A stretch of 52,910 bases of DNA from Trueperaceae bacterium (lineage in GTDB: Bacteria > Deinococcota > Deinococci > Deinococcales > Trueperaceae): NCBI GenBank assembly GCA_020431825.1, contig JAGQHN010000025.1, forward strand, positions 1 through 52,910, in the 5' to 3' direction. Shown piece after piece: positions 7,638-15,888 of the stretch. The notes beneath the pieces are model-generated. The model did not search any database. It had not been told where the DNA came from and saw only the letters and a program-made list of their open reading frames with translations. Each line of letters begins with the position of its first letter. Position 1 is the stretch's first letter. A program made the position numbers and the translations under genes.

Positions 7638-10604
7638 ATGCAACCCAGCCTAAAGCTTTTTTCTGGGCCAAAGCTTTTGATGGGGGATAAAGAAGTTTTT
7701 CTAGGCTCAAACCGACCAGCGCTATTATTTTCCTACCTGGCCTACCAGGGAGAATGGGTTAGCAGAGACGAATTAGTTCTGCTTTTCTGGCCAGAAAAGC
7801 GTGAGGCTCAGGCCAGAAAAAGTTTACGCACGCTCTTGTACAAAGCCAAACAAGAGCCTTATGCAGCTGGGCTCGAGTCTAAAGGTAACCAGCTTCGCTG
7901 GCTTGCCAAAACCGATGTCGCCCAGTTTCAAGAAAACATAGCAGCGGCCCACTGGCAAGAGGCTGTCGGACTGTACGAGGGGACTTTTCTAGAACACTAT
8001 AAAGCAGGTGAATCGACTTCTTTTGAAGACTGGCTCGAGCAAACGCGTGATGAGCTAAGTGCTGCCTGGCGAGGTGCCGTGCTTCAAATATCGGCCCAAG
8101 CGAAAGGACCTGATTTACTCAGGGCGCTTGACTTACTACAGGCGGTTTTACGCTATGACTTCCTCGCTGAAGATGTGATTCAGTCATACATGCGCATTCA
8201 GGCGCTAGCAGGCCAAACTACAGCTGCCCTGAAAACCTTTGACAGCTTTAAGCAAGCACTCAAAACTGAGCTCGAGCTTGAGCCCTTAACAGCTACTTAT
8301 GAACTGGCTGCGTTAATTCGAGATGGAAAATTAGCAGAGCCTGTATCTACCTTAACGGTTCAGAGTCAGACCCGTCCTATGCCCCAACCTTTGAGTCCTT
8401 TCATTGGCAGAACCCTCGAATTGCTCGAGCTAAAAACCCTGCTCGAGGACCCTCAGCACCGCCTTATTACCCTGCTTGGACCAGGAGGCATGGGGAAAAC
8501 TCGCCTCGCCCTGCAACTGCTTTTAGACCAGCAAGAGCACTTTAGGGATAGCATCGCCTTTGTTTCCCTTGCCTCTCTACGCCACGCTTCAGATATTCCC
8601 GATGCCGTTGCCTCTTCCCTGGCGCTTGAACTCTCAGGGGGAAGTTCGGTTGAAGCCGAGGTTCTTGGCTATATCAAAAAGAAGCATCTGCTCCTTCTTT
8701 TTGATAGTTTTGAGCATCTGCCCGAAGGCGCCACCTTTGTGACTCAAGTACTCGAGCAAGCGCCGGACTGCAAGCTTCTTGTGACCTCAAGAGCTTTACT
8801 GGGCATCGGAAATGAAGTCATTTATGATGTCAATGGTCTTACCTTACCTACCTCGCAAGATGACAGCAATATCGAAGCCTATGACGCGGTCCAACTGTTC
8901 TTACGAACTGCCCGCCGCGTTCGCTCTGATTTTAGTTTAAGCAAGGCAGACTATCCAGCTCTTTTTGAACTTTGCCAGAGTTTGGCGGGTATGCCTCTGG
9001 CACTCGAGCTAGCCGCCAACTGGGTGCGTCTTTTTAATTTACCCAAGCTGCTCAAAGAAATCCAGCAAGATCTTGATTTACTTGAAACCACCGGACTTGA
9101 GGTCAGTGAACGGCACCAGAGTTTGCGCAAGGTCTTTGACTACTCCTGGCACCGTTTAAGCCCGGATGAGCAGCGAGGTCTCGCCGCACTTTCAATCTTT
9201 CGGGGAGGCTTTCGCCAGGAAGCAGCCCGAACCATTGTTATGCTTTCCAACCGAACCTTACTCCAACTGGTCAACAAATCCTTCGTCAAAATAAGTACTG
9301 CAGGTCGGTTTTTTGTTCTTGAGGTCATACGACAATTTGCAGAAGAAGCCTTAGAGGCTGGTCATAACTATCAGCAAGAACATAGCAAATATTATTTAAA
9401 TCAGTTGCTCGAGCTAAAACAGACCTTAAATGGACCCAAAGCTGGTGAGTCTTTGGGGCTCCTTGAGCAGGATTTGGAAAATCTGCGCCAGGCCTGGCAA
9501 TGGGCCTTGCATCACGGACAGTTTGATTTGTGCCTAGCTGTTGTTGAACCTCTTAGAGACTTTCTCATGGCCAAGGCTCGAGTGCAGGAAGGGATTAGTT
9601 TTTTTGAACAGGCTCTGCGTCTTGTCAAAAACAATCATGAAGCAGAATTTATAGCCAGCGTTCATCTTCAGCTCGCCTATTTTTTCCGCCGTTTAGATCA
9701 TTATGAAGCAGCGCGCACGCATGCTGAATCGGGGCTAGAGAAGATTGGAAATCTTGCTGGTTTCCAGTACCTCAGAGTTAAAATTCTCTGCGAGCTGGCC
9801 CATATTCATACGCGTGTCGGAGACTTTCACACAGGTCAAGATTTTGCAGAAAAAGCATTAGATCTGGCAGAGAAGTTAGAGGATGCCGAACTTCTGGCAG
9901 GGTGCAGATTACGCCTGGCACTGGTCAAAACCTATCTGGGCTATTTTGAGGAAGCAAAAAAACTCTATGAGGTAGTACTGCTTTATCAAAGACAGCAGCA
10001 TAGAAATATTGCCCTACTACGAACACTAAGCGACCTTGGGCGGCTCCTAATCGACATCAAACAACCTTTGGAAGCCCGAGGATTATTTCTTGAAGGACTC
10101 GAGCTTGCCCAAAGCCAAAATCTACCTTATGAGCTTGGTTTTATGTGGGAAGGGTTAAGTCAGTGCAGCTACCTTCTTGGTAACTATGAAAAAGCTCGGG
10201 AACAAGCCGAATTAGCTTTGCTACATAGCGAAGAAGTAGCTGACACTATCGGGATAGCCGTACAATGTACCAATTTGGCAAAAATCCAACTGGCACTCGA
10301 TCACTATGGTCAGGCCAAAGTCTATCTTAAACGCGCGCTTCAGATCAGTTGGAACAAGCAAGAAACACCTGAAATTTTGAAAGTTTTACTCGTCTGGTCC
10401 CATATCTTCATCAAGGAGCAAGAGTTTGATTTAGCTGCTGCAATGTTATTCCAGGTCAGCCAAAATAGCGGTGCCGAATACGTTCATAAGCAAGATGCTC
10501 TTAGCTTATTAAATGGGCTAAACCTGACAGAACAAAACCTGACAGAGCAGGCGAAAAACAGATCCCTCGAGTCACTTATGCATCAATTGCTTTATTCTTC
10601 TTAG
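7638..10604 (+). CDS. BTAD-type transcriptional regulator with ATPase and TPR domains
   Basis: The 988-residue protein has the plan of a large AfsR/MalT-like STAND regulator. Residues about 5-90 form the winged-helix found with bacterial transcriptional activator domains (VSRDELVLLFWP, RKSLRTLLYKAK). A BTAD helical domain follows to about 230. An NTPase domain has Walker A GPGGMGKT at 281-288 and a Walker B-like LLLLFDSFEHL near 350. The C-terminal half (about 590-970) is a run of TPR-like helices for ligand or partner binding. A TAAACT box sits nine bases before the ATG, giving a very short leader. No metabolic target genes are adjacent, so what it controls is unknown. Confidence 0.88.
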   Translation: MQPSLKLFSGPKLLMGDKEVFLGSNRPALLFSYLAYQGEWVSRDELVLLFWPEKREAQARKSLRTLLYKAKQEPYAAGLESKGNQLRWLAKTDVAQFQENIAAAHWQEAVGLYEGTFLEHYKAGESTSFEDWLEQTRDELSAAWRGAVLQISAQAKGPDLLRALDLLQAVLRYDFLAEDVIQSYMRIQALAGQTTAALKTFDSFKQALKTELELEPLTATYELAALIRDGKLAEPVSTLTVQSQTRPMPQPLSPFIGRTLELLELKTLLEDPQHRLITLLGPGGMGKTRLALQLLLDQQEHFRDSIAFVSLASLRHASDIPDAVASSLALELSGGSSVEAEVLGYIKKKHLLLLFDSFEHLPEGATFVTQVLEQAPDCKLLVTSRALLGIGNEVIYDVNGLTLPTSQDDSNIEAYDAVQLFLRTARRVRSDFSLSKADYPALFELCQSLAGMPLALELAANWVRLFNLPKLLKEIQQDLDLLETTGLEVSERHQSLRKVFDYSWHRLSPDEQRGLAALSIFRGGFRQEAARTIVMLSNRTLLQLVNKSFVKISTAGRFFVLEVIRQFAEEALEAGHNYQQEHSKYYLNQLLELKQTLNGPKAGESLGLLEQDLENLRQAWQWALHHGQFDLCLAVVEPLRDFLMAKARVQEGISFFEQALRLVKNNHEAEFIASVHLQLAYFFRRLDHYEAARTHAESGLEKIGNLAGFQYLRVKILCELAHIHTRVGDFHTGQDFAEKALDLAEKLEDAELLAGCRLRLALVKTYLGYFEEAKKLYEVVLLYQRQQHRNIALLRTLSDLGRLLIDIKQPLEARGLFLEGLELAQSQNLPYELGFMWEGLSQCSYLLGNYEKAREQAELALLHSEEVADTIGIAVQCTNLAKIQLALDHYGQAKVYLKRALQISWNKQETPEILKVLLVWSHIFIKEQEFDLAAAMLFQVSQNSGAEYVHKQDALSLLNGLNLTEQNLTEQAKNRSLESLMHQLLYSS

Positions 10605-10737
10605 CTCAAAAACAGGCATTAATACCCACAGGCTAGCTAGCTTAAAACAACCAGGAATCACGTTCTGCACACTATTATAACGCCGTATTCACGCTCCGGT
10701 TATGCCTTCCCTTATAGACTAAGTTCAGGAGGCATAA

Positions 10738-10959
10738 GTGAGCGGCAAAAAGACCCCTGTAACGGCAAACATCTCTAACAGTGATCAAGATAGTACTCTT
10801 GCTGATCGTCAGGTTTTTTTGCTTACCATTTATAAATCGCGCAAAGGTAGAGAGGCAGGCGTTTATTTGCAGGCCTCGCATCAGACGGGCAACCACAAAT
10901 TTAGAGATCTAGCCAGTGCCTTTGCCTATTTACAAGAGCTCGAGGATGCAAAAAGCTAA
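10738..10959 (+). CDS. Small hypothetical protein, 73 residues
   Basis: No family is recognised. The GTG start is supported by a perfect AGGAGG six bases upstream, and a 10-bp hairpin follows the stop, so this is a real short gene. The product is soluble, with a Ser/Asp-rich N-terminus and then a compact segment (QVFLLTIYKSRKG, GVYLQASHQTG, FRDLASAFAYLQ) that looks like two or three strands and a C-terminal helix. It carries a CTCGAG copy near its end, like most genes here. Function unknown. Confidence 0.72.
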   Translation: MSGKKTPVTANISNSDQDSTLADRQVFLLTIYKSRKGREAGVYLQASHQTGNHKFRDLASAFAYLQELEDAKS

Positions 10960-10968
10960 AACTTAAAA

Positions 10969-10991
10969 TCCTGAAGCGTAACGCTTCAGGA
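10969..10991. terminator. Ten-base-pair hairpin between convergent small genes
   Basis: TCCTGAAGCG and CGCTTCAGGA form a perfect 10-bp stem with a three-base loop. It sits 10 bases after the plus-strand small gene and on the downstream side of the minus-strand gene at 11051. The T content after it is weak on both strands, so it may act as a bidirectional but not very strong terminator. Confidence 0.6.
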
Positions 10992-11050
10992 CTTATCCTT
11001 TCTAAACTAGGGTCATTAGACGGTTGCGACTCGTTGGTAAAAGCGAGACT

Positions 11051-11221
11051 TCAGGCGCGCCAGCCGTCATCCTCAAATCTATCCCAGTCATGAGGGTTGA
11101 TTCGTTTTCCCTTGCGCCTGGAATTGTCCATATGACGATCATAATAGCTATAATCATCACGGTCTAATTTCTTATCACTGTTTCGGCTTTTTCGTTGATT
11201 AGAGTATTTGTTCTTTCCCAT
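11051..11221 (-). CDS. Small, highly charged hypothetical protein, 56 residues
   Basis: On the minus strand an uninterrupted frame begins MGKNKYSNQRKSRN and ends DRFEDDGWRA. It is strikingly polar: a Lys/Arg/Asn-rich N-terminus, a middle with DRDDYSYYDRHMD, then a basic patch RRKGKR and an acidic, Trp-containing tail. The composition suggests a small nucleic-acid-binding or ribosome-associated protein, but I recognise no family. An in-frame ATG two codons upstream (11227) is an alternative start. Only a weak AGAG ribosome site is seen. The unusual non-random composition is the main argument that the frame is coding. Confidence 0.55.
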   Translation of the reverse strand: MGKNKYSNQRKSRNSDKKLDRDDYSYYDRHMDNSRRKGKRINPHDWDRFEDDGWRA

Positions 11222-11227
11222 AATCAT

Positions 11228-11482
11228 GCTCTGTAAAAGTTTTTGAGATCTTTAGTTTAGCACAAGTTTTCTCAGGATAAAAGCCTTTATGCGAAAATGT
11301 CCTTTTATAGCAGTTCAGGAACAAAAGCCCATATTTGCCTGGTTACTTTATTTCTCCTCACCCATTCAATTATTGAAGCACCCTAAACCAAAGCATAAAA
11401 CTTATCCATAATATTTTTGTAGCATTAAGCGCTTAACCTAGGAATAAAGGCACACGAGTGCCACTATTTTTCTGGAGGCAAT
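11228..11482. other. Intergenic region upstream of the LruC lipoprotein gene
   Basis: This 255-base region holds no gene I can support. It contains a perfect 12-bp palindrome TTAAGCGCTTAA at 11425-11436, which could be an operator. A small hairpin GGCAC-ACGA-GTGCC lies at 11449-11462. A strong ribosome site (TGGAGG) stands directly before the GTG of the next gene. No convincing -35/-10 pair was found. Confidence 0.4.
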
Positions 11483-13675
11483 GTGAATTCCAATCTGTTT
11501 CGTCGTTTTTTCATTCTCACTTTGCTGAGCGTTTTGCTGTTACTGGCAGCCTGCTCGAGCCCTAGCAAATCAACCCCTACTCCCACTCCAACCGACGTCA
11601 ATGACCTGGATGTACCCAGTGATTTTGACTACAGTACCACGCAAAAAGTAGACCTGGAAATCACGACTGAAGGCTTTAATGGCGAGGGTCTTGCCAATAC
11701 ACTTATTGAGATTTATCACTCTTACGATCTAAGCTCTGAAGAACCAGACTACGGTTCTGAAGTTCTGAAAGCACTGACTGATGAAAATGGTCAACTGAGC
11801 ACCACCATAGAAGTGCCCAGCTATGTTGACACACTGCTCGTAATGATCTCTTACCTTGGACTTCCCCCCAGTGCTGAAATCAGCATAGCCAAGGGCAAAG
11901 CCAGCGTACACTTTGCTCCTGCAAAACGGGCGCAAGGCAATCTGCAAAGCTTTGATACCGGCATTGCACCCGCTCTTTCCGAATTGCAATCTGCCTTTAC
12001 CTTTAGCTACAACTATCTGGGCAGCTTTAACAGTCAGGGCGTTCCTAACTACGCAACTTTTGAGCAGCCCAGTAGTCATCTTATTAGTCTGATCAATACA
12101 GGCTTACCCGAAGGCAAACCTGTGCCACAGTTTCACCCAAGCTATATTGCCAATAGCACCGAAACTAATATTGTTCTGCAAGAAAGTGCTGAAGCCTGGG
12201 TGACGTTTTTGCACGAAGGGGCTGGCTACAGAAATGCAATTGGCTATTACTACTACGACACAAATACGCCTCCTGCTTACCGTGAAAGCATAGATACTTT
12301 AACCATTATTTTCCCTAACGGCTCTTTCCAGGGTTCTGGTGGTGGCCTTATTGCAGGCGATAAAGTGCAGCTTAAGTACAAACCCGGTACTGCTCAAGAG
12401 TCAACTATTTTTCCGGACGGCACCACTATTGGCTGGTTTATTGTGGCGAACGGCTGGAATAACACGAGCGTAGGTCAGGGCTACGGCATCCATCTTTCAA
12501 ACTCAGAGCTTAACTATGAGCTTAACCCTTCCAAACAAGACCATACAGTTCTACTCTATGATGCCGTTGAAGATGCTTTCATCCTGGGCTTTGAAGACAT
12601 TTTCCGTGAAGCTTCCTGGTGTGATAATGACTTTAATGATGCCGTTTATAAGGTCGAAGTCAGCCCCGTTACAGCTATGGTTACTGAAAATATTGAGCCA
12701 GCTGACACTGGCGACAGCTCAGACAGTGACAGTGACGGTGTAACAAATACCTTTGACGATTATCCTGGCGATAGTAATAAAGCCTTCAATAACTTCTATC
12801 CTGGCGAAAACAAGACAGGCACCCTTGCTTTCGAAGATGTCTGGCCAGTTCAAGGTGACTATGATTTTAATGACCTAGTTGTTGACTACAACATCAACCA
12901 AATCACCAATGCACAAAACAAGGTGGTAATGCTCGAGACCGAATTTACCTTTAGAGCTGCGGGCGCCGCCAATTCCAATGCTTTTGCTTTTGAGCTGCCC
13001 ATTGCACCTAGCAAAGTAGCTTCGGTAAGCGGACAGTATTTTGCCGGATCCGGCGATCATAGCTACATTCCTGAAAGTCCCTGGATTTACCTGGATCTGG
13101 CTGCCAATGGCACTGAAAAAGGTCAAGATAAAGCCGTTATCTTTGTCGTTGATGACACCGCTGTATTCCTTGGTCAAATGGCAAATACGGAGACAGGTGG
13201 TACTACAGTTGCACCTAGAAAAATTAAGCTCTCTGTTACCTTTACCGAACCCATTAGCCTAACAACCCTTGGACAACCCCCCTATAATCCTTTCCTGGTA
13301 TCTAACATCTATGCAGCCTTACAGTCTGCTTGTGATTGCCAAGAGCGTGGGGTTGAAATCCACTTACCCGGTTATGCACCAACCGATCTTGCAGACTTAA
13401 GCCTCTTTAATACGGGTGATGACAACAGCAATCTGAATACCAATAGCACCTATGTATCTGAAGATAACCTACCTTGGGCACTTCATTTTCCAAATCGTTT
13501 CGAATATCCTCTAGAGTTCACCCAGATTACGCAGGCTCACTACTACTTTGCGAACTGGGCGAGCAGCAATGGTGCCAATACCAAAGACTGGTACCTCGAT
13601 AAACCAGGCTACCGCAATGACAACAAGCTTTTTGATGAGTCTGTGTTACCTGCGACAGTGACCTTTAACGAATAA
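11483..13675 (+). CDS. LruC/DUF4114-domain lipoprotein
   Basis: The 730-residue product has a lipoprotein signal with lipobox LAAC near residue 24 and a Thr/Pro-rich linker (TPTPTPT). A carboxypeptidase-regulatory-like beta domain seems to cover about 50-150. Around 350-400 lies a DUF4114-type segment (GFEDIFREASWCDNDFNDAVY). From about 430 to the end is the LruC domain first named in Leptospira, with FEDVWPVQGDYDFNDLVVDY. The repeated acidic D-N-D-F-N-D clusters suggest calcium binding. The protein is probably a surface-exposed lipoprotein. The start is GTG; the overlapping ATG runs straight into a stop. A 15-bp terminator hairpin follows. Only two CTCGAG copies occur in 2.2 kb. Confidence 0.8.
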   Translation: MNSNLFRRFFILTLLSVLLLLAACSSPSKSTPTPTPTDVNDLDVPSDFDYSTTQKVDLEITTEGFNGEGLANTLIEIYHSYDLSSEEPDYGSEVLKALTDENGQLSTTIEVPSYVDTLLVMISYLGLPPSAEISIAKGKASVHFAPAKRAQGNLQSFDTGIAPALSELQSAFTFSYNYLGSFNSQGVPNYATFEQPSSHLISLINTGLPEGKPVPQFHPSYIANSTETNIVLQESAEAWVTFLHEGAGYRNAIGYYYYDTNTPPAYRESIDTLTIIFPNGSFQGSGGGLIAGDKVQLKYKPGTAQESTIFPDGTTIGWFIVANGWNNTSVGQGYGIHLSNSELNYELNPSKQDHTVLLYDAVEDAFILGFEDIFREASWCDNDFNDAVYKVEVSPVTAMVTENIEPADTGDSSDSDSDGVTNTFDDYPGDSNKAFNNFYPGENKTGTLAFEDVWPVQGDYDFNDLVVDYNINQITNAQNKVVMLETEFTFRAAGAANSNAFAFELPIAPSKVASVSGQYFAGSGDHSYIPESPWIYLDLAANGTEKGQDKAVIFVVDDTAVFLGQMANTETGGTTVAPRKIKLSVTFTEPISLTTLGQPPYNPFLVSNIYAALQSACDCQERGVEIHLPGYAPTDLADLSLFNTGDDNSNLNTNSTYVSEDNLPWALHFPNRFEYPLEFTQITQAHYYFANWASSNGANTKDWYLDKPGYRNDNKLFDESVLPATVTFNE

Positions 13676-13685
13676 GTGACTCCAC

Positions 13686-13718
13686 AACGAAGACCCTCGA
13701 GGCTCGAGGGTCTTCGTT
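13686..13718. terminator. Fifteen-base-pair hairpin between convergent genes
   Basis: A perfect 15-bp stem (13686-13700 with 13704-13718) with a three-base loop lies between the LruC gene and the end of the dppC-like gene. Both strands have A/T-rich flanks (TTTAA on plus, TTGTGG on minus), so it probably stops transcription mainly from the plus side. The stem contains two CTCGAG copies facing each other. Confidence 0.8.
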
Positions 13719-13727
13719 TAATGTCCG

Positions 13728-14714
13728 TTAAGACACGTTTTTCAATCTAGGATCAAGCACATCTCTTAATGCATCTCCTAGTAAATTAAAACCAACGACT
13801 GTAAGAAAAATCGCTAAGCCAGGAAAGATAGATAGCCAGGGGGCTGAGCGAAAACGACCAAAACCGTCACTTATCATTGCACCCCACTCGGGCGCAGGCG
13901 GTTGCGCTCCAAGACCTAAAAAGCCCAGAGCTGCCATATCTAAAACAACCGTGCCAATCGACAAGGTAAGCTGAATCAAAATCGGTGAAAGACCATTTGG
14001 CAAAACGTGTAACCACATGGTTCGTCTTGGGTTGGCACCAAGCGATTTGGCTGCCTGTACAAACTCAGACTCGCGCAAGCTAATGACTGAGGCTCTGGTT
14101 ATGCGGATAAAGATGGGGATTTGCGTAATACTAATTGCAATCAGTGCCTTTTCGATACTTGAAAGTTCAAAAGCAAAAGGCAGAAAAGGCAATTGAAAGC
14201 TTAAGGTTCCTGCTCCTAAGGCCGAAGCCAGAGCAATTGCTAACAAGATGCCTGGAAATGCCAGTAAGACATCTACCAGCCAAACAATAACTATGTCTAT
14301 CCAACCACCAAAAAACCCGGCGACCAAACCCAGTACCATACCAATTGAAACCGAAAAAATGACCGCAACCAAACCTGCCCTTAGACTTATACGACCCCCA
14401 TAAAGTACCCGCATTAGCAAATCTCGTCCTTGTACATCTGTACCAAAAGGATAAGTCCATGCTGTTATTTTTTTCTTATCCAGATCAGCCTGCGACATCG
14501 TCCAGCTTGGTGGTAGTTGTCTAACTTTTAGATTACTTTTTAGAGGATCACCTGGACGCAGTAAGGGAGCAAAAATGGTCATTAAGATAATCAGAGACAA
14601 AATACTTAAACCCAAAATAGCCGTTGGGTTACGAAAAAACCGCTTAAGCGCATCTTGAGCTAATGATTGGCCTTTGCTAGCCTTAGCGCTACTGTTACCT
14701 ACTGTACTTGCCAT
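13728..14714 (-). CDS. Peptide-type ABC transporter permease, DppC-like
   Basis: This 328-residue inner-membrane protein is the second permease of a peptide/nickel-type importer. It has an N-terminal cytoplasmic tail and a first membrane segment near residues 30-55. A periplasmic loop with the family phrase YPFGTDVQGRDLLMRVLYGGRISL follows, and then five further membrane segments. The EAA coupling loop is visible as ESEFVQAAKSLGANPRRTMWLHVLPN. It follows the DppB-like gene by about 37 bases and the solute-binding gene further up, so the three form one transcription unit. No ATPase gene is present, so the ATP-binding subunits must be encoded elsewhere. Substrate is predicted as peptide-like but untested. 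Confidence 0.92.
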   Translation of the reverse strand: MASTVGNSSAKASKGQSLAQDALKRFFRNPTAILGLSILSLIILMTIFAPLLRPGDPLKSNLKVRQLPPSWTMSQADLDKKKITAWTYPFGTDVQGRDLLMRVLYGGRISLRAGLVAVIFSVSIGMVLGLVAGFFGGWIDIVIVWLVDVLLAFPGILLAIALASALGAGTLSFQLPFLPFAFELSSIEKALIAISITQIPIFIRITRASVISLRESEFVQAAKSLGANPRRTMWLHVLPNGLSPILIQLTLSIGTVVLDMAALGFLGLGAQPPAPEWGAMISDGFGRFRSAPWLSIFPGLAIFLTVVGFNLLGDALRDVLDPRLKNVS

Positions 14715-14751
14715 ACAGACCCTTTGTTTCTATAAACTAAGCTAGCTTTAA

Positions 14752-15804
14752 TCATGAGTACTGAATCCTTGGGTCAATCAAAGCGTAAGATAAATCAACC
14801 AGCAAATTCACAATTACAAAAATAAAGGCGACAAACAAAACACCACCTTGAATAATAGGGTAATCTCTGGCAGCAATTGCGTCATAAACCCATTTGCCGA
14901 TCCCGGGCCAGGCGAATACCGTTTCTGTCAAAATAGCCCCTGACAAAAGACCTCCAAAGGAAAGCCCGATCACGGTTATGACAGGTAAAAGAGCGTTGCG
15001 CAGCGCATGTTTATTAATGACCAGACGCTGTTTTAGACCTTTAGCCCTAGCTGTTCTTACATAGTCCTGCCCCAAAACCTCGAGCATACTGCTACGCGTC
15101 ATTCGCACAATGATGGCAAGCGGAATTGTACCCAGTGCAATACTTGGCAAAACAAGGTGCTTGATCGCATTTAAGGTAAAGCGAACGTCTCCCCGCAGCA
15201 ACCCATCTAGAACATAAAGTCTGGTGATGGGGTTAATCTCAAAACTGATATCAATTCGCCCTGAGGGTGGCAGCCAGCCCAGATTGACTGAAAAAGCATA
15301 AATCAAAATAATAGCCAACCAGAAAACAGGAAAAGACACACCCGCCAGAGCAGCAAACATAATGCCTGTATCCAGAAGTTTGCCCCGGTTTAGGGCAGCA
15401 ATGACTCCTGCAGGTACCCCAATAATAAAAGCAAAAAACATAGCAACGATTGAAAGCTCAAAGGTTGCTGGAAAGCGCTGGGCCAATTCATCTCTTACTT
15501 GGGTGAGGCGAAAAATCGAGCGACCCAAATCACCTCTCAGGGCTTTGCTTAAAAATTGAAAATACTGCGAGTCAAAAAGTCCAGCAATACCTTTTTCTTG
15601 AAACCCTTCCTGGTTAAAGAAGAGAGGACGGTTTAGCCCTAACTGCTCTCTTAAGCGTTCGAGCGTTGCAGGCTCGGCACGCTCACCTAAAATAATGGTC
15701 GCTGGGTCACCTCTAACGGCTCGAGGAATAATAAAAACCAGTAAACTTATGCCAAATAAAACAGGAATGAGACCCAAAAGTCTGCGAATAATATAAGCGC
15801 TCAC
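14752..15804 (-). CDS. Peptide-type ABC transporter permease, DppB-like
   Basis: The 350-residue protein has the signature start of DppB/OppB permeases (MSAYIIRRLLGLIPVLFGISLLVF) followed by AVRGDPATIILGE. A large periplasmic loop and five more membrane segments come next. The EAA loop reads GQDYVRTARAKGLKQRLVINKHALRNALLP. It pairs with the DppC-like permease just downstream to form the membrane channel. Two small regions of the periplasmic loop look slightly longer than in E. coli DppB. A hairpin separates it from the upstream binding-protein gene. CTCGAG occurs only once in the gene. Confidence 0.92.
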   Translation of the reverse strand: MSAYIIRRLLGLIPVLFGISLLVFIIPRAVRGDPATIILGERAEPATLERLREQLGLNRPLFFNQEGFQEKGIAGLFDSQYFQFLSKALRGDLGRSIFRLTQVRDELAQRFPATFELSIVAMFFAFIIGVPAGVIAALNRGKLLDTGIMFAALAGVSFPVFWLAIILIYAFSVNLGWLPPSGRIDISFEINPITRLYVLDGLLRGDVRFTLNAIKHLVLPSIALGTIPLAIIVRMTRSSMLEVLGQDYVRTARAKGLKQRLVINKHALRNALLPVITVIGLSFGGLLSGAILTETVFAWPGIGKWVYDAIAARDYPIIQGGVLFVAFIFVIVNLLVDLSYALIDPRIQYS

Positions 15805-15838
15805 ATAATCTCCGTGCTAGCCATAGTCAAAATAAAAG

Positions 15839-15876
15839 CATGAGTCATCCAGGAAAGCTTAAATGGATGACTCATG
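15839..15876 (-). terminator. Hairpin between the dppA-like and dppB-like genes
   Basis: A perfect 13-bp stem (15839-15851 with 15864-15876) with a 12-base loop is followed on the minus strand by CTTTTATTTT. It lies inside the transporter operon. Such a site can act as a leaky terminator or 3' stabiliser that leaves the binding protein more abundant than the permeases. Confidence 0.72.
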
Positions 15877-15888
15877 CAAAAAGCACTA

